Below, one piece after another: positions 22,336 through 31,956 of a stretch of DNA of 64,000 bases. Under the pieces are notes generated by a model. It saw only the letters and a list, made by a program, of their open reading frames with translations. It ran no database searches and was not told where the DNA came from. Position 1 is the first letter of the stretch. Each line of letters opens with the position of its first letter. Both the position numbers and the translations under genes were made by a program. Source of the DNA: Drechmeria coniospora (taxonomy: Eukaryota > Ascomycota > Sordariomycetes > Hypocreales > Ophiocordycipitaceae); NCBI RefSeq assembly GCF_001625195.1, contig NC_054389.1, forward strand, positions 3,840,520 to 3,904,519. The letters are read 5' to 3'.

Positions 22336-24078
22336 ATGTCCTTGCACGATGCTTCCTCTCTAGGAGCAATCGGCTCTCCCCACGATCCCGATGCGCCGCT
22401 GACGCTCGCGCCCGCGCATGCGGCTGGTCACCCGGCCGGTCATTCGGCTGACCATCCGACCGGGCTCTTGGCCGGTCTCGCCTCGGAGCTTACGACGATG
22501 ACGATGACGACTCAAGACCTGAACCACGTGGGCTTGCACCACGTCGACTCCGACTGGCTCGATTCCCTGTGTTTTGCCCACGACGACGGGGGCCAGGCGT
22601 CGGCCTCGTTCGCGCCGGAGCTGCCTTTGCCGGGCTTTGTTGGCTCGCAGCACGCCGCTCTCGCCTTCCAGCCGTCGGACTTTGCTCTCGACCTCGGACT
22701 CGGACACGAGCCCACGTTCGGGCACGGGCCTCCCTCCGGCGCCGGCCTCGGGCTCGGGCACGGCGGCAGGCCCGAGCACCCCGCCATGGCCGAGTTCTTC
22801 CTCAAGAATGGCGGTTGGCGGCCGCCGGAGCCGTGCACGCACTGTCGCCGGCTGCGGCTGCAGTGCTTCATGCTGCAGACGAAGGAGGCGAACCCGAACC
22901 CGGTCAACTCGTGCTCCAGCTGCGTCGCCCTCTTCCGGCAGTGCAGCCTGGCCGAGAGGTCGAAGCGGCAGCCGTCGTACTTTGAGACGCTGTCACCCGT
23001 CATCGGCCGGCTCCACGGCGTCAACGAGGAGGAGGACCCGGCGGCGGCGGCGGCTGCGGCATGGAACGCGTCTCCTCCCGCCGAGCCGGCGGCGGCGGCG
23101 TCGAGCAAGAGGACGAGCTCGCGCTCGGTGCGGAAGACGCAGGTCCTGCGCGACTGGTTCTCGGCCCACCTCGACCACCCCTACCCGAGCGAGGAGGAAA
23201 AGTCGTACCTCACGGCGCAGTCGGCCCTGACGAGGACCCAGGTGATCAACTGGTTCACCAACGCGCGCCGGCGCCATCGGCTGTCGTCGCAGCCGCCGCT
23301 GGCCACGGCCACCTTTCGGTCGGGCTCCCCGATGCCGCCGCAGTCCCTGCTCTCGGGCATGACGCCGTTCGAGAGGTGGCGTCACTCGCCCCCCGACAGC
23401 GAGCCCGTGCCGGAGTCGGCGATCCAGCGCGCCATCGACACGGCTCGGTCGCGCAACGGCCTCGACGGGGGGGCCGACGGTGTGGCCCTCGGCGCCGACG
23501 GCGGCCACGCGACCGGCATGTTTACCGCCTCGGCCAGCGACGACTCCTCCATGTTCCGCGCGTCGGCGTACAACCACTCCTCGGAAGCCTCGCTGTCGTC
23601 GTACTCGCACCGCTCCAACAGCGACGTCGCCCTGTCGGCCCACAGCCACGAGGGTTGTCCGCCCCGGCCGGACTGGATCGACGCGGCGGGCAAGAAGAAG
23701 CGGGCCAAGGTACGAGCGTTCACGTGCGGATACTGCTCCCGCTCCTTTTCCAAAAAGTACGACTGGCTGCGGCACGAACGGTCGGTCCACGCGCCCGGCG
23801 ACGTCTCGTGGGTGTGCGCCATGCCGCTGCCGCTGGAGCAGAGCTTGGTCGTCTGGCGGCCGGGCCACGGTCAGCCCGAGTGCATCCTCTGCGGCACTCT
23901 CTCGCCGACGGAGGAGCACCTCGATTCGCACGAGTTCGAGGCATGCTCCAAGCGTGCGTTGAAGGACCGAACCTTTTCGCGCAAGGATCACATGTGGCAG
24001 CACCTGTACAAGTTCCACGGGTGCCGACGGTGGGAGGGGTGGAAGCCAGATCTTAATTCCCTCCGGCATACGGCCTAG
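22336..24078 (+). CDS. Transcription factor with Cys6-like cluster, KN homeodomain and C2H2 zinc fingers, 580 aa
   Basis: The intronless gene starts at 22336 (MSLHDASSLG). A Gly/His-rich N-terminal region precedes a Cys cluster at about 167-205: C-x2-C-x6-C, a longer loop, then C-x2-C-x6-C. The spacing is reminiscent of Zn2Cys6 but with a longer linker. A TALE/KN homeodomain lies at about 266-315 with the recognition-helix signature QVINWFTNARRRHR. A serine-rich linker and basic KKKRAK segment follow. Next is a C2H2 finger (FTCGYCSRSFSKKYDWLRHERSVH, about 462-487) and a divergent second finger (CILCGTL...H, C...HMWQHLYKFH, about 516-565). It is a nuclear DNA-binding regulator; its targets are unknown. 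Homeodomain plus C2H2 proteins of this kind occur in Sordariomycetes, and the exact orthologue is not assigned. Confidence 0.88.
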   Translation: MSLHDASSLGAIGSPHDPDAPLTLAPAHAAGHPAGHSADHPTGLLAGLASELTTMTMTTQDLNHVGLHHVDSDWLDSLCFAHDDGGQASASFAPELPLPGFVGSQHAALAFQPSDFALDLGLGHEPTFGHGPPSGAGLGLGHGGRPEHPAMAEFFLKNGGWRPPEPCTHCRRLRLQCFMLQTKEANPNPVNSCSSCVALFRQCSLAERSKRQPSYFETLSPVIGRLHGVNEEEDPAAAAAAAWNASPPAEPAAAASSKRTSSRSVRKTQVLRDWFSAHLDHPYPSEEEKSYLTAQSALTRTQVINWFTNARRRHRLSSQPPLATATFRSGSPMPPQSLLSGMTPFERWRHSPPDSEPVPESAIQRAIDTARSRNGLDGGADGVALGADGGHATGMFTASASDDSSMFRASAYNHSSEASLSSYSHRSNSDVALSAHSHEGCPPRPDWIDAAGKKKRAKVRAFTCGYCSRSFSKKYDWLRHERSVHAPGDVSWVCAMPLPLEQSLVVWRPGHGQPECILCGTLSPTEEHLDSHEFEACSKRALKDRTFSRKDHMWQHLYKFHGCRRWEGWKPDLNSLRHTA

Positions 24079-25212
24079 GTCTCGGGTCGGCTTGCCTCTT
24101 ATATATTCCTTGCGGCGTCAGAGTTTTTTTTTCGTCGCCGACACGTTGCGGGGTGGAGGGCGCAACGTGGGTGTAAGTAAGTAGGTGTAGTGCAGCAGGC
24201 GTAATGGTACATGTACTCCGTACGAAGTAAATACTTGCTTTGCTGGATCACCCGGCATGGGGCTTGAGGGGTTCTCGACACTCGACGTCAAATGACAGGC
24301 GCGCAGCCGTCAGGCCCACGGCGGGATTTCGGCGAGTTGAGGAGGAAATGGGCAGGGCATACGGAGCAGGATGGTGATGCATAGAAGTCCCATACGGAGT
24401 ATTCCGTACTTGTACACGATGTATTATACGCTTACACCCAAGGACAGTGCCTACCCGTACATGTACACTATTACACGTGCATGTCTACTGTAAATAATCA
24501 AGCAGTCTTGGATGGGTATTCGTCCGCTTGCGTTGCCAGCACGGGTTGGCTAGCAATAATAGGTTTGACTTCCTTGTGCTGCGGCAGTAAGACTTGCAGT
24601 GTCTACCTACTCATACTGTGCGGAGGGAGTACGGAATACTTGGGGAGTAGGTTGCCTATCGAGCAAGAAAAGCCGGGCATGCAAGTTGGACAAATCTCTT
24701 CTCATCTCTACCCGTTTCGTCATCGATATTAAGTATGTGCAACCTATTCTCCTCTTTTTTGCCTTTTCCCCCCCCAAATTGTTGAATCGCGTCCTCGGCG
24801 GTCGATTACATGGGACAAACTCATCCTTCACGGGGGAGTTTTGGTACCGAGTTTTGGCAAATGCAGCACCATGTACGGAGTACTCCGTAACACAATGTAC
24901 TGTAGAATCATACAACCACTTGCATACTACATTCGACACCCACTGATGCAAGGAACGGCGAGCTCGCGACGACCGTCAATGAATCTTGACCAAGGCGACA
25001 TGAAGGGGTGTTCAACTCCCCTTGGCAATTTGGAATCGGATTTTGCCATGTCCAAGCCCGCGTCGGCCAACTTCTACCCCACTTCTCATGCCTTTGCTGG
25101 GATGGGCTTCGTTGGCCGCAGTCCACCTCACGATATCTGCTCGCAGCCAGTTGTCAGCCTTTCGCACTCCGCCCTGTCTCGGACTGCTTCTGCCGGCGTC
25201 AAAATGAGCCAC
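24079..25212. other. Intergenic region downstream of the homeodomain gene
   Basis: Scattered GTAC words include an exact TACGGAGTACTCCGTA at 24874-24889. No gene was recognised. The 24960-25212 segment is GC-richer than its surroundings and may belong to the duplicated relic that follows. Confidence 0.45.
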
Positions 25213-25277
25213 ACGTCAGCCTCGTTTGCGCCCGCGCCGGCTACGCCAGACTTTGTCGGTTCGTAGCACGCCGCTCT
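25213..25277 (+). pseudogene. Decayed partial copy of the homeodomain/zinc-finger gene
   Basis: These 65 bp align without gaps to 22597-22661 inside the homeodomain/C2H2 gene. I count 51 identical positions of 65, and about nine of the 14 differences are transitions. The encoded peptide SASFAPAPATPDFVGS parallels SASFAPELPLPGFVGS in the same frame. The Gln codon CAG after it has become TAG. Flanking similarity was not established by eye, so the extent of the copy is uncertain. Confidence 0.55.
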
Positions 25278-26873
25278 ATGGTTGCTAGAGTACAGTACTT
25301 GTGCACGATCCACATTGCACGCAATGATGAACTGCTGGTAGAGAACAAACTTGCTCATGTATTGTGCACATGCTAGGTAGGTGACATGCTAGGTAGGTGT
25401 GAGCAGTACCGTGGTCGGCAGACGTCTTGGTGTTTGGCCACACCCTAGTTCTAGGAGCAACGTCAAGTGGTTGTGGACGCCATCTTCCGCTTGGATGCTG
25501 CCACTTTCAGATTTGAGAACCGACTTTTTTAACTAGCATTTTCAATATTGGTGTGCTGTATGCATATGAATGAAATCCGACGACGGACGAGTACCTGGGG
25601 GTAGTAGATTTAGTGTAATACTTGGAGCGCCTTCTACAAATGTTAATACTAGGAGGTATTACCTTAGTACTGCCTAGTAGTACCTAGTGTGCAACATGGC
25701 TGGCGCTGGTGCCGCTACGCTCTGTGCTGTAGTGTGCGGATATCTGGGAGATACAGTACGGAGTACTTTGACCTCATCTCCCAAGAAGGGTCTCGTACTG
25801 TACTAGTAATTACGGAGTACTCCGTACTTGCTTGTAAACACGCACAAGCACTTACAGTATATGTACAAGTACTCCGTATGTGCACAAACAGTAATTGGCC
25901 CGCCTTAGTTCCTACCTACTACATGTACTACAACTAAGTACATGTGCAACGACTACAGACAGTACTATACCAGGTACTAGGTACCTAGGTAATATCACAT
26001 AAATGATGCAATCCGGATACAAGTATTTCTTCCTTCAGAACTCTCGCTGCCTGTATTATTCCACTGGCTAGGTACTAGGTACCTATCAGTACCCACTAAT
26101 ACCACTAGGTCGGTGCCTACTAGGCTACCTACCTAGTAGTAAGCAGTGGTCAGCCAAACCACCAGTGACGTACGGAGTACAGTACACCTACCAAGTAATA
26201 CAAGAGAAAACAACACGACGAGGATTGAAACCCAACGTACGCCGTACGGAGCGCAGCGTAGTAATAGGTGAACAGGTAGAATGGACGCTGCATTGGAAAG
26301 TGTCCAGTACCTACCATAGTAACCCTAGTTATTTCTCGGTGAACAGAATGGGCAGGAACTGATGGTGTGCAAGAGAAGCCTCCCGCCTGAAACGACGTCG
26401 AACATGCTACGCAAAATGAACGTGGTTGATTCTTCAACATGTTGCACGACAATGCACAACACTTCTTCGCATCCACCGTCGTTTGATCCAAGAACGCAAA
26501 TATGCGTTCGAATGAACTGACGACGCGGACTGGCTTCTTCCTGCTAGTGCTGACATCGCCGAGGGCCGGAATGCGTGCGCGAGGTCCAGGGTAAGTCGGA
26601 CGTGCCAAGCCAAGGCGAGCACCAAGGGAGCGAAGCTCGTCCGACAACGTGTCTACGACAAGCCATGACCATTCCCTCCGCCAACCACAGCCCACGGTTG
26701 ACGTACGCGCCATCCATTCTCCCACGCACCCCGTCCGTCACAGAGCGAGGCGGCAAGCTTCCGCAGGGCAAAGGCACTCTCGGTCGGCAAGCATCGATTG
26801 AGAAGCAACCGACAACAACAATACACCGAGGAATCGCCTGGCCGGCCGTCGGTCCCAACAGACGATAGCGAGG
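25278..26873. other. Repeat-rich intergenic region upstream of CHS5
   Basis: The region holds a direct repeat of CATGCTAGGTAGGTG (25369-25403) and an exact TACGGAGTACTCCGTA palindrome (25811-25826). A dense cluster of CTAGGTA/TACCTAG words runs from 25620 to 26150. From about 26540 the sequence becomes GC-richer and is probably the CHS5 promoter. No gene was recognised. Confidence 0.5.
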
Positions 26874-28198
26874 ATGCTCGTCTCCCTCACCGTCGGCAAG
26901 GTCGACGCCGGCGTCACCGTCCTCCTGACGCCCGACAAGCGCCTGGTACCTACCTACCCGCCGACCTGCCCATCTTTCCGCCTGCGTGCCTGCCCGCCTG
27001 CCTACCTGCCTGCCCGGACGAGGAGTGGCGAGACGATTTTGCTGACGCGAGGGCCGCCTAGATCGAGTTCCCATCCATCCTCCTGCCGCCCAACATCTCG
27101 TCCGGAAGCATCGTCGACATCACCGTCTCGCAAAACTCGAACAAGGAGACGGCCGAGGAGCAAAAGTTCCGTGCGCTGCAGGACCGAATCTTCTCCTCCT
27201 TTGGCGCCTCGGCGCCGGCGACGCCCCAGCTGCGCTGCCGCAACGCGACCCAGACGTCGGTGGTGCTCGAGTGGGACCCCATCGTGCTCGCCACCGCCGA
27301 CATCATGTCCCTGAGCCTCTACCGCAACGGCCAGAAGGCGGGAAACATCCCGCGTCCGCTGCAGATGCACAGCACCAAGATCAGCGGCCTCGCCGTCGAC
27401 ACCGAGTACAGCTTCCACCTCGTCCTCCGCACGAGCGCCGGCACCCGCCAGAGCGAAAAGGTGACGGTGCGGACCCACAAGATGACGGACCTCAGCGGCG
27501 TCACCATCACGACGGGCATACTGCCCGCCGCCGTCAAGGAGCACGTCGCCCAGGCGGTCGAGCGCATCGGCGCCAAGATTGTCGACGGCGTCCGCATCGA
27601 CACGACGCACTTTGTCACGACCGAGGGCAGGGGCACCGCCTGGGAAAAGGCCGTCGAGACCAACATTCCGGTCGTGCGGCCCGAGTGGGTGGACGCGTGC
27701 GAGAAGAACGGCAGGATCCTCGGCGTCACCAAATTCTACCTCGACGCCATGCGGCCCGGACCCCCGCACGAGGGCCACCTGGCAACACCGGTGCGGTCGA
27801 GGGGGTCCGGACGCGAGTCGCGCGCCGACGAGGCCGACGAGGGCGCCAAGTCCCCCGGAGGAGCCGGAGCCCAGGCCGGAGCCAAGGCCGGCGGCGGCGA
27901 GGGCAAGGACCGAGGCCAGGACGAGGGGGGCGACGGCGAAGAGCAAGGTGCGACGCCGGAGCCCGAGTCGGAGCCGACCACCAAGCACACCCTTCCCGAG
28001 GAGCAAAAGATGCGGCTCGAGGAAAAGGAGGAGCACAAGGTGGCCATGCGACCGAAGAGAAGTTCACCCGAGCGGCCGGACGAGCATCATGGGCGCAGCG
28101 ACGACGACGACGACGGAGATGGGCATGACGGCGGCGGCGAGGAAAAGGAGGACGACGCGGCCAAGGATGGATCGTCGTTTCAAGAGGTCGAGCTGTAG
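26874..28198 (+). CDS. CHS5: Chs5, exomer core subunit (chitin synthase export), 402 aa
   Basis: Chs5 scaffolds the exomer coat at the trans-Golgi, which exports chitin synthase III and other cargo to the surface. Exons are 26874-26945 and 27062-28198. The 116-bp GT-AG intron restores LLTPDKRL-IEFPSILLPP. The N terminus (SLTVGKVDAGVTVLLTP) is the conserved Arf1/adaptor-dimerisation segment. An FN3 domain spans about 79-164 (NATQTSVVLEWDPI, TEYSFHLVLRTSAG). A BRCT domain spans about 167-253 (GAKIVDGVRIDTTHFVTTEG, VVRPEWVDACEKNGRI). The charged, low-complexity tail is rich in E, D, K and G and ends FQEVEL. The tail is shorter than in yeast (671 aa), which is usual in filamentous fungi. The gene is convergent with the downstream dehydrogenase. 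Confidence 0.93.
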
Positions 28199-28362
28199 AG
28201 GGAGTGGGGGCCTAGACTTGTTCTGTATTCTGTGCGTGTACAGTACTCGTGCGCGCTTCTGCCGTAGGCACAAAAGGCCCGCTGTTCCCCCCGACCCCCC
28301 GTTTCCCGTTTCCCCGATTCCCCATTTCCCCATGGCCGGCCGGATGGACCTTGGAACCTCGG

Positions 28363-28430
28363 CGACCCCCCTGCTCCCCCGACCTTCCTGCTCCCCCGAC
28401 CTTCCTGCTCCCCCGACCCTCCTGCTCACC
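28363..28430. repeat. 17-bp tandem repeat (CGACCTTCCTGCTCCCC)x4
   Basis: Four consecutive 17-bp units with minor changes sit in the short convergent space between CHS5 and the dehydrogenase gene. Confidence 0.9.
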
Positions 28431-28440
28431 CGACCCCCCT

Positions 28441-29313
28441 TTACGGCAAGATTTCTTCGCCTTTCCAATCCCAGCACCGGCCTCGTTGCCGTGGCTCCAA
28501 GGCGCCGAGGACACGGACCAGCCTGTCGACGGCATCGACCGGTTCAAACAGCTTGCCCTCGGCCGTGCTCGACCAAAACGGGCGGCTCAGGTCGGTCCTG
28601 ACGGTGCCCGGGTGGTAGGCGACGGCGAGGGCCTTGTCGCCGCTGCGGGCGGCAAGAAAGTGATCGAGGCTCTTGGCGAGGCTGATGACGGCGGCCTTGC
28701 TCGCTCGGTACGAGTACCAGCCGCCGCTGCGGTTGTCCGACGTCGAGCCGACGCGGGCGGCCACGCTGAGCCACGTCGCGTGCCTGGGCAGGCGAGCCAC
28801 CAGCTCGGCACCCGTCGCGGGCCCATCGAGGGCCTCCTCCTCCTCGCGGCCGAGGTTGGTGGCACGGCGGGGCAGGAAGCCGACAAAGTGCTTGGCGAGC
28901 AGCAGGGGGCCTAGGGCGTTGACGCGAAAGGACTCGAGGGCACGCTCGGCGTCGACGCGCAACGGCGACTTTTCGGCATGCAGAATGCCTGGGAGGACGC
29001 AGGCGAGGTGCAGGTGGTGGGTGGCGGGCGGGAAGAGCTCGGCGGCGGCGGCGGCGGCGTCGGCGATGGAGGATTCGTCGGTCACGTCGCAGCGCACGAG
29101 GGTGAGCCGTCGGGACAAGGGCGGGGACGAGGAGCCGGCGTCGGAGGGGGAGCATGGCAGGCCGTCGAGGAGCGCGGCCTTGGTGGCCAATGGGTCGCCA
29201 TGGCGAGTCGTCGCGAGGATGGGCAGGCTCGTGGCAAGCAGGAGATGGCGGGTGAGAACGTGGCCGATTCCGCGGCTCGAGGGACAGACCAAGATCCAGG
29301 GGAGCGAGGGCAT
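28441..29313 (-). CDS. Short-chain dehydrogenase/reductase (C-factor-like), 290 aa
   Basis: This single-exon gene encodes a Rossmann-fold NAD(P)-dependent oxidoreductase. The cofactor loop is VCPSSRGIG, a variant of TGxxxGIG at residues 9-17. A CDVTDESS acidic loop follows the next strand. The catalytic YxxxK is YSYRASKAA, preceded by the Ser of LSVAARVGS. The post-catalytic PGTVRTDLSRPF is typical of the CsgA/C-factor-like subgroup. The substrate cannot be deduced. No targeting signal is seen. The gene is convergent with CHS5. Confidence 0.88.
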   Translation of the reverse strand: MPSLPWILVCPSSRGIGHVLTRHLLLATSLPILATTRHGDPLATKAALLDGLPCSPSDAGSSSPPLSRRLTLVRCDVTDESSIADAAAAAAELFPPATHHLHLACVLPGILHAEKSPLRVDAERALESFRVNALGPLLLAKHFVGFLPRRATNLGREEEEALDGPATGAELVARLPRHATWLSVAARVGSTSDNRSGGWYSYRASKAAVISLAKSLDHFLAARSGDKALAVAYHPGTVRTDLSRPFWSSTAEGKLFEPVDAVDRLVRVLGALEPRQRGRCWDWKGEEILP

Positions 29314-31140
29314 CGGAAAGTGACGCGTGGCCGGCGACTCGCGCGTGCGTCGGTGACAGCGTTGCGGACAACGAAGACGGTGAGGGACGGGAGAGCTAAT
29401 GAAGGGCAGATGCCGGCGGTGAAGGGCTTGCCACTGTACGAAGCCGACATCACAGCCGGGAAAGAGTGTTGGTGGCGAGCGATGAATTCATTGACGTCAT
29501 AATCGCCGTTGGTTACAACAAGCAGGTAGCAGTACGAAGAGCGTTGGGACTCAAGCTTCGGTACCTGAACTAGTAAGTACTACTCCGTACCTATGAATAA
29601 TACTGCTAGGACGGAGTAAAACCTGCCTGTAACTACAGGTGGTTGTACTGGTACTGTGCCTAGTAGGCACTTGGAAGTACAATAAGCCGGGAGTACTTAC
29701 AAGTAGGTACGTGCCTACGGAGTACAGTACAAGTACACATTGTAAGTACTCGTCGCTGGGCATAACCCTTTGACAAGGTGTGGCGCCAAGTGTACAACTA
29801 AAACTTCACTGTAAGTATTTTGTCGTGCAGTACGGAGTACATGTGCGACTACTCCGTAATTACTCCGTGCTACGGAGTAGTCGTGATACACCTACACTGA
29901 CTGTAGCACCGCACCGCCACAAACACTTATTGAACATGTACTTACTTGTAGTACAGGAGCTTGGCAACTAAGTAGGTGTTTTTGCGCACATCCGTAGCGA
30001 CAATGACGATGAGATGCCTGTCCGGAGTCCTCCGTGGGTGTCCATGTAAAAGTATGCGTGAACCGTTCAGCTAACATGACTGCATTTACCATCGGTACGT
30101 GGCGCTGTGCATACATCCAGGCAGATATCTGTTAAACCATTCGAATAGTCGACAAGGCTTTCAGGCCACTGGGCGGCCTGGGCGTGCTTGTCTTTACAGT
30201 ATTCATCTAGTACGGAGTAATTACCAAAGTACGGGAAAGTTTAGTACTGGTATTACTTACTCCGTGCTCCGTACTTGTAGTAATAATCGCTTGTTACAGT
30301 ACTTACAGTCCACGAGTAGGTGGACAGGTACTAATAGAGGCAGGTACAGTACTTGTATTGTTTGCCAATGTAACAGTCCAGGACCAATTCATGGCATTAA
30401 AAGCCCTGGATTGTACTTACTGAAGTATAAGTATGTATATACTAAGTAAGTACACAACTACTTACATGTACACAATATTACAGTGGGACGTTGTTTGCCC
30501 GTGCAGCTCCAAAGGCCTTGGCACACATCTCTCGGATTAGTTGGTGTACGGAGTATTGCTGTAGGGCCAAAAGACAGAAGCTCCTGCAAGCACCTATTGC
30601 ACCCACAGTTACAAGCAAGCACTCACTGTAGCCTGTGCTTCAGCAAGCATATACTTAACTGCTTCGGCCTCGCGCCGTTTCGTGGAGCGAGTAGTAATAA
30701 TGATTCCGCACGCAAGTACACCATCCGGTGACGGGAGCCGCGCTTTGATGAATGCAGTCTGTTCTCAAACTATGGTACTACGAGCAGTATTACTTGCTCT
30801 ACCAGTGCTCCAGGCGATACTACCCAAAGCCCGTATAGGCAACGAACACTAGAATTTCTCCGTCACGCCAAGAGTGTTCGTCGTCGTCTCCGGTCGTCGA
30901 GCTGACGGGTCAGCACAACGAGCACGAGACATTGACCCCCCTCAGCACAACGCGGCCTCTCCTTTGCCGTCGGCATTCATTCACTTTCGAATCGGTCGCG
31001 CATCTCGCCCGAAACTCCTTTGACGCTCTCGGTTGTCTCTCTTCCTCGTCGTCAGTGCCCTCCTCTCAGGTCCGCTGCTGATTCGAGGTTCACCCGCCGC
31101 GAGGGGAGGGTAGCAACGAGCTTCGGTCACTCGCGCTCTC

Positions 31141-31520
31141 TCTCTCTCACTCCCTCACTCCCTCACTCACTCACTCACTCCCTCCCTCCCTCACTCACTC
31201 ACTCACTCACTCACTCACTCACTCACTCACTCACTCACTCACTCGATCACTCGCTCACTCACTCACCCCCTCATTTACTCACTCACTTACTCACTTTCTC
31301 ACTTACTCATTTACTCACTCACTCACTCACTTACTCATTTACTCACTCACTCACTCACTCGCTCACTCACTCATTCACTCACTCGCTCGCTCACTCATTC
31401 ACTCACTCACTCACTCACGTAGGAATTAGCACGCCCTCACTCACCCACCCGCCCACTCATTCACTCGCTCAACTCACCGCCTCACCCACTCACTCATCCG
31501 CTCAACCACTCACGCACCCG
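31141..31520. repeat. Long imperfect (ACTC)n microsatellite
   Basis: About 380 bp are built almost entirely of CTCA tetranucleotides with occasional CTCC, TTTA or CTCG variants. It lies about 440 bp upstream of the likely RdRP start codon. The pyrimidine strand is the coding strand of the downstream gene. Confidence 0.95.
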
Positions 31521-31849
31521 CCGATTCACTCGCTCGTTCTCGTTGCACCGACTTCATCGACCGCCTGCCTTGTTCCGTCAACGAGTGCATGCGCAGAAAG
31601 GCCATTTCCCGCAAGTCACGACATACGCTGCCGTGACTGTTTCTTTTCGTTTCTCCCCCTTCCTCCCTCGACTCCCCGCGGCTCTCTTGGTACCTTTTCT
31701 TCGCCTTCCATTCGTCCTGGAATTGCCCCCTTCTCGGCACCTGGCTGACTGCCTCAGGCCTTGCCGATTCTTCACCGCATAGGACCCTCAGAACATGCTG
31801 GTGCTGCCGAATGGTACCTGCCACCGACGACACCTGGCACCTTCCCTTC

Positions 31850-31917
31850 CATCTCCCCTCCCCTTCAATCTCCCCTCCCCTTCCATCTCCCCTCCCCTTC
31901 CATCTCCCCTCCCCTTC
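31850..31917. repeat. 17-bp tandem repeat (CATCTCCCCTCCCCTTC)x4 in the RdRP leader
   Basis: Four 17-bp units lie between the in-frame ATGs at 31795 and 31957. They would be translated as Ser/Pro/Leu-rich sequence if the upstream ATG were used. Their pure CT character favours a 5' leader and the downstream start. Confidence 0.85.
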
Positions 31918-31956
31918 GACCTCGTCCGGCTGATTTTCCCTCTTCCTGCGAGCCAG

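Larger units (their letters stand above)
29314..31956. other. Intergenic region upstream of the RdRP gene
   Basis: GTAC-word clusters occupy 29560-30720. From 30860 the DNA becomes pyrimidine-rich and leads into the ACTC microsatellite and a 17-bp CT-rich array. These form the probable promoter and leader of the RdRP gene. Confidence 0.5.

Noticed and set aside
27002..28036. 344-codon antisense open frame over CHS5
   Set aside because: It mirrors the CHS5 codons, has Leu/Gly/Arg-rich low-complexity translation and no start context or motif.
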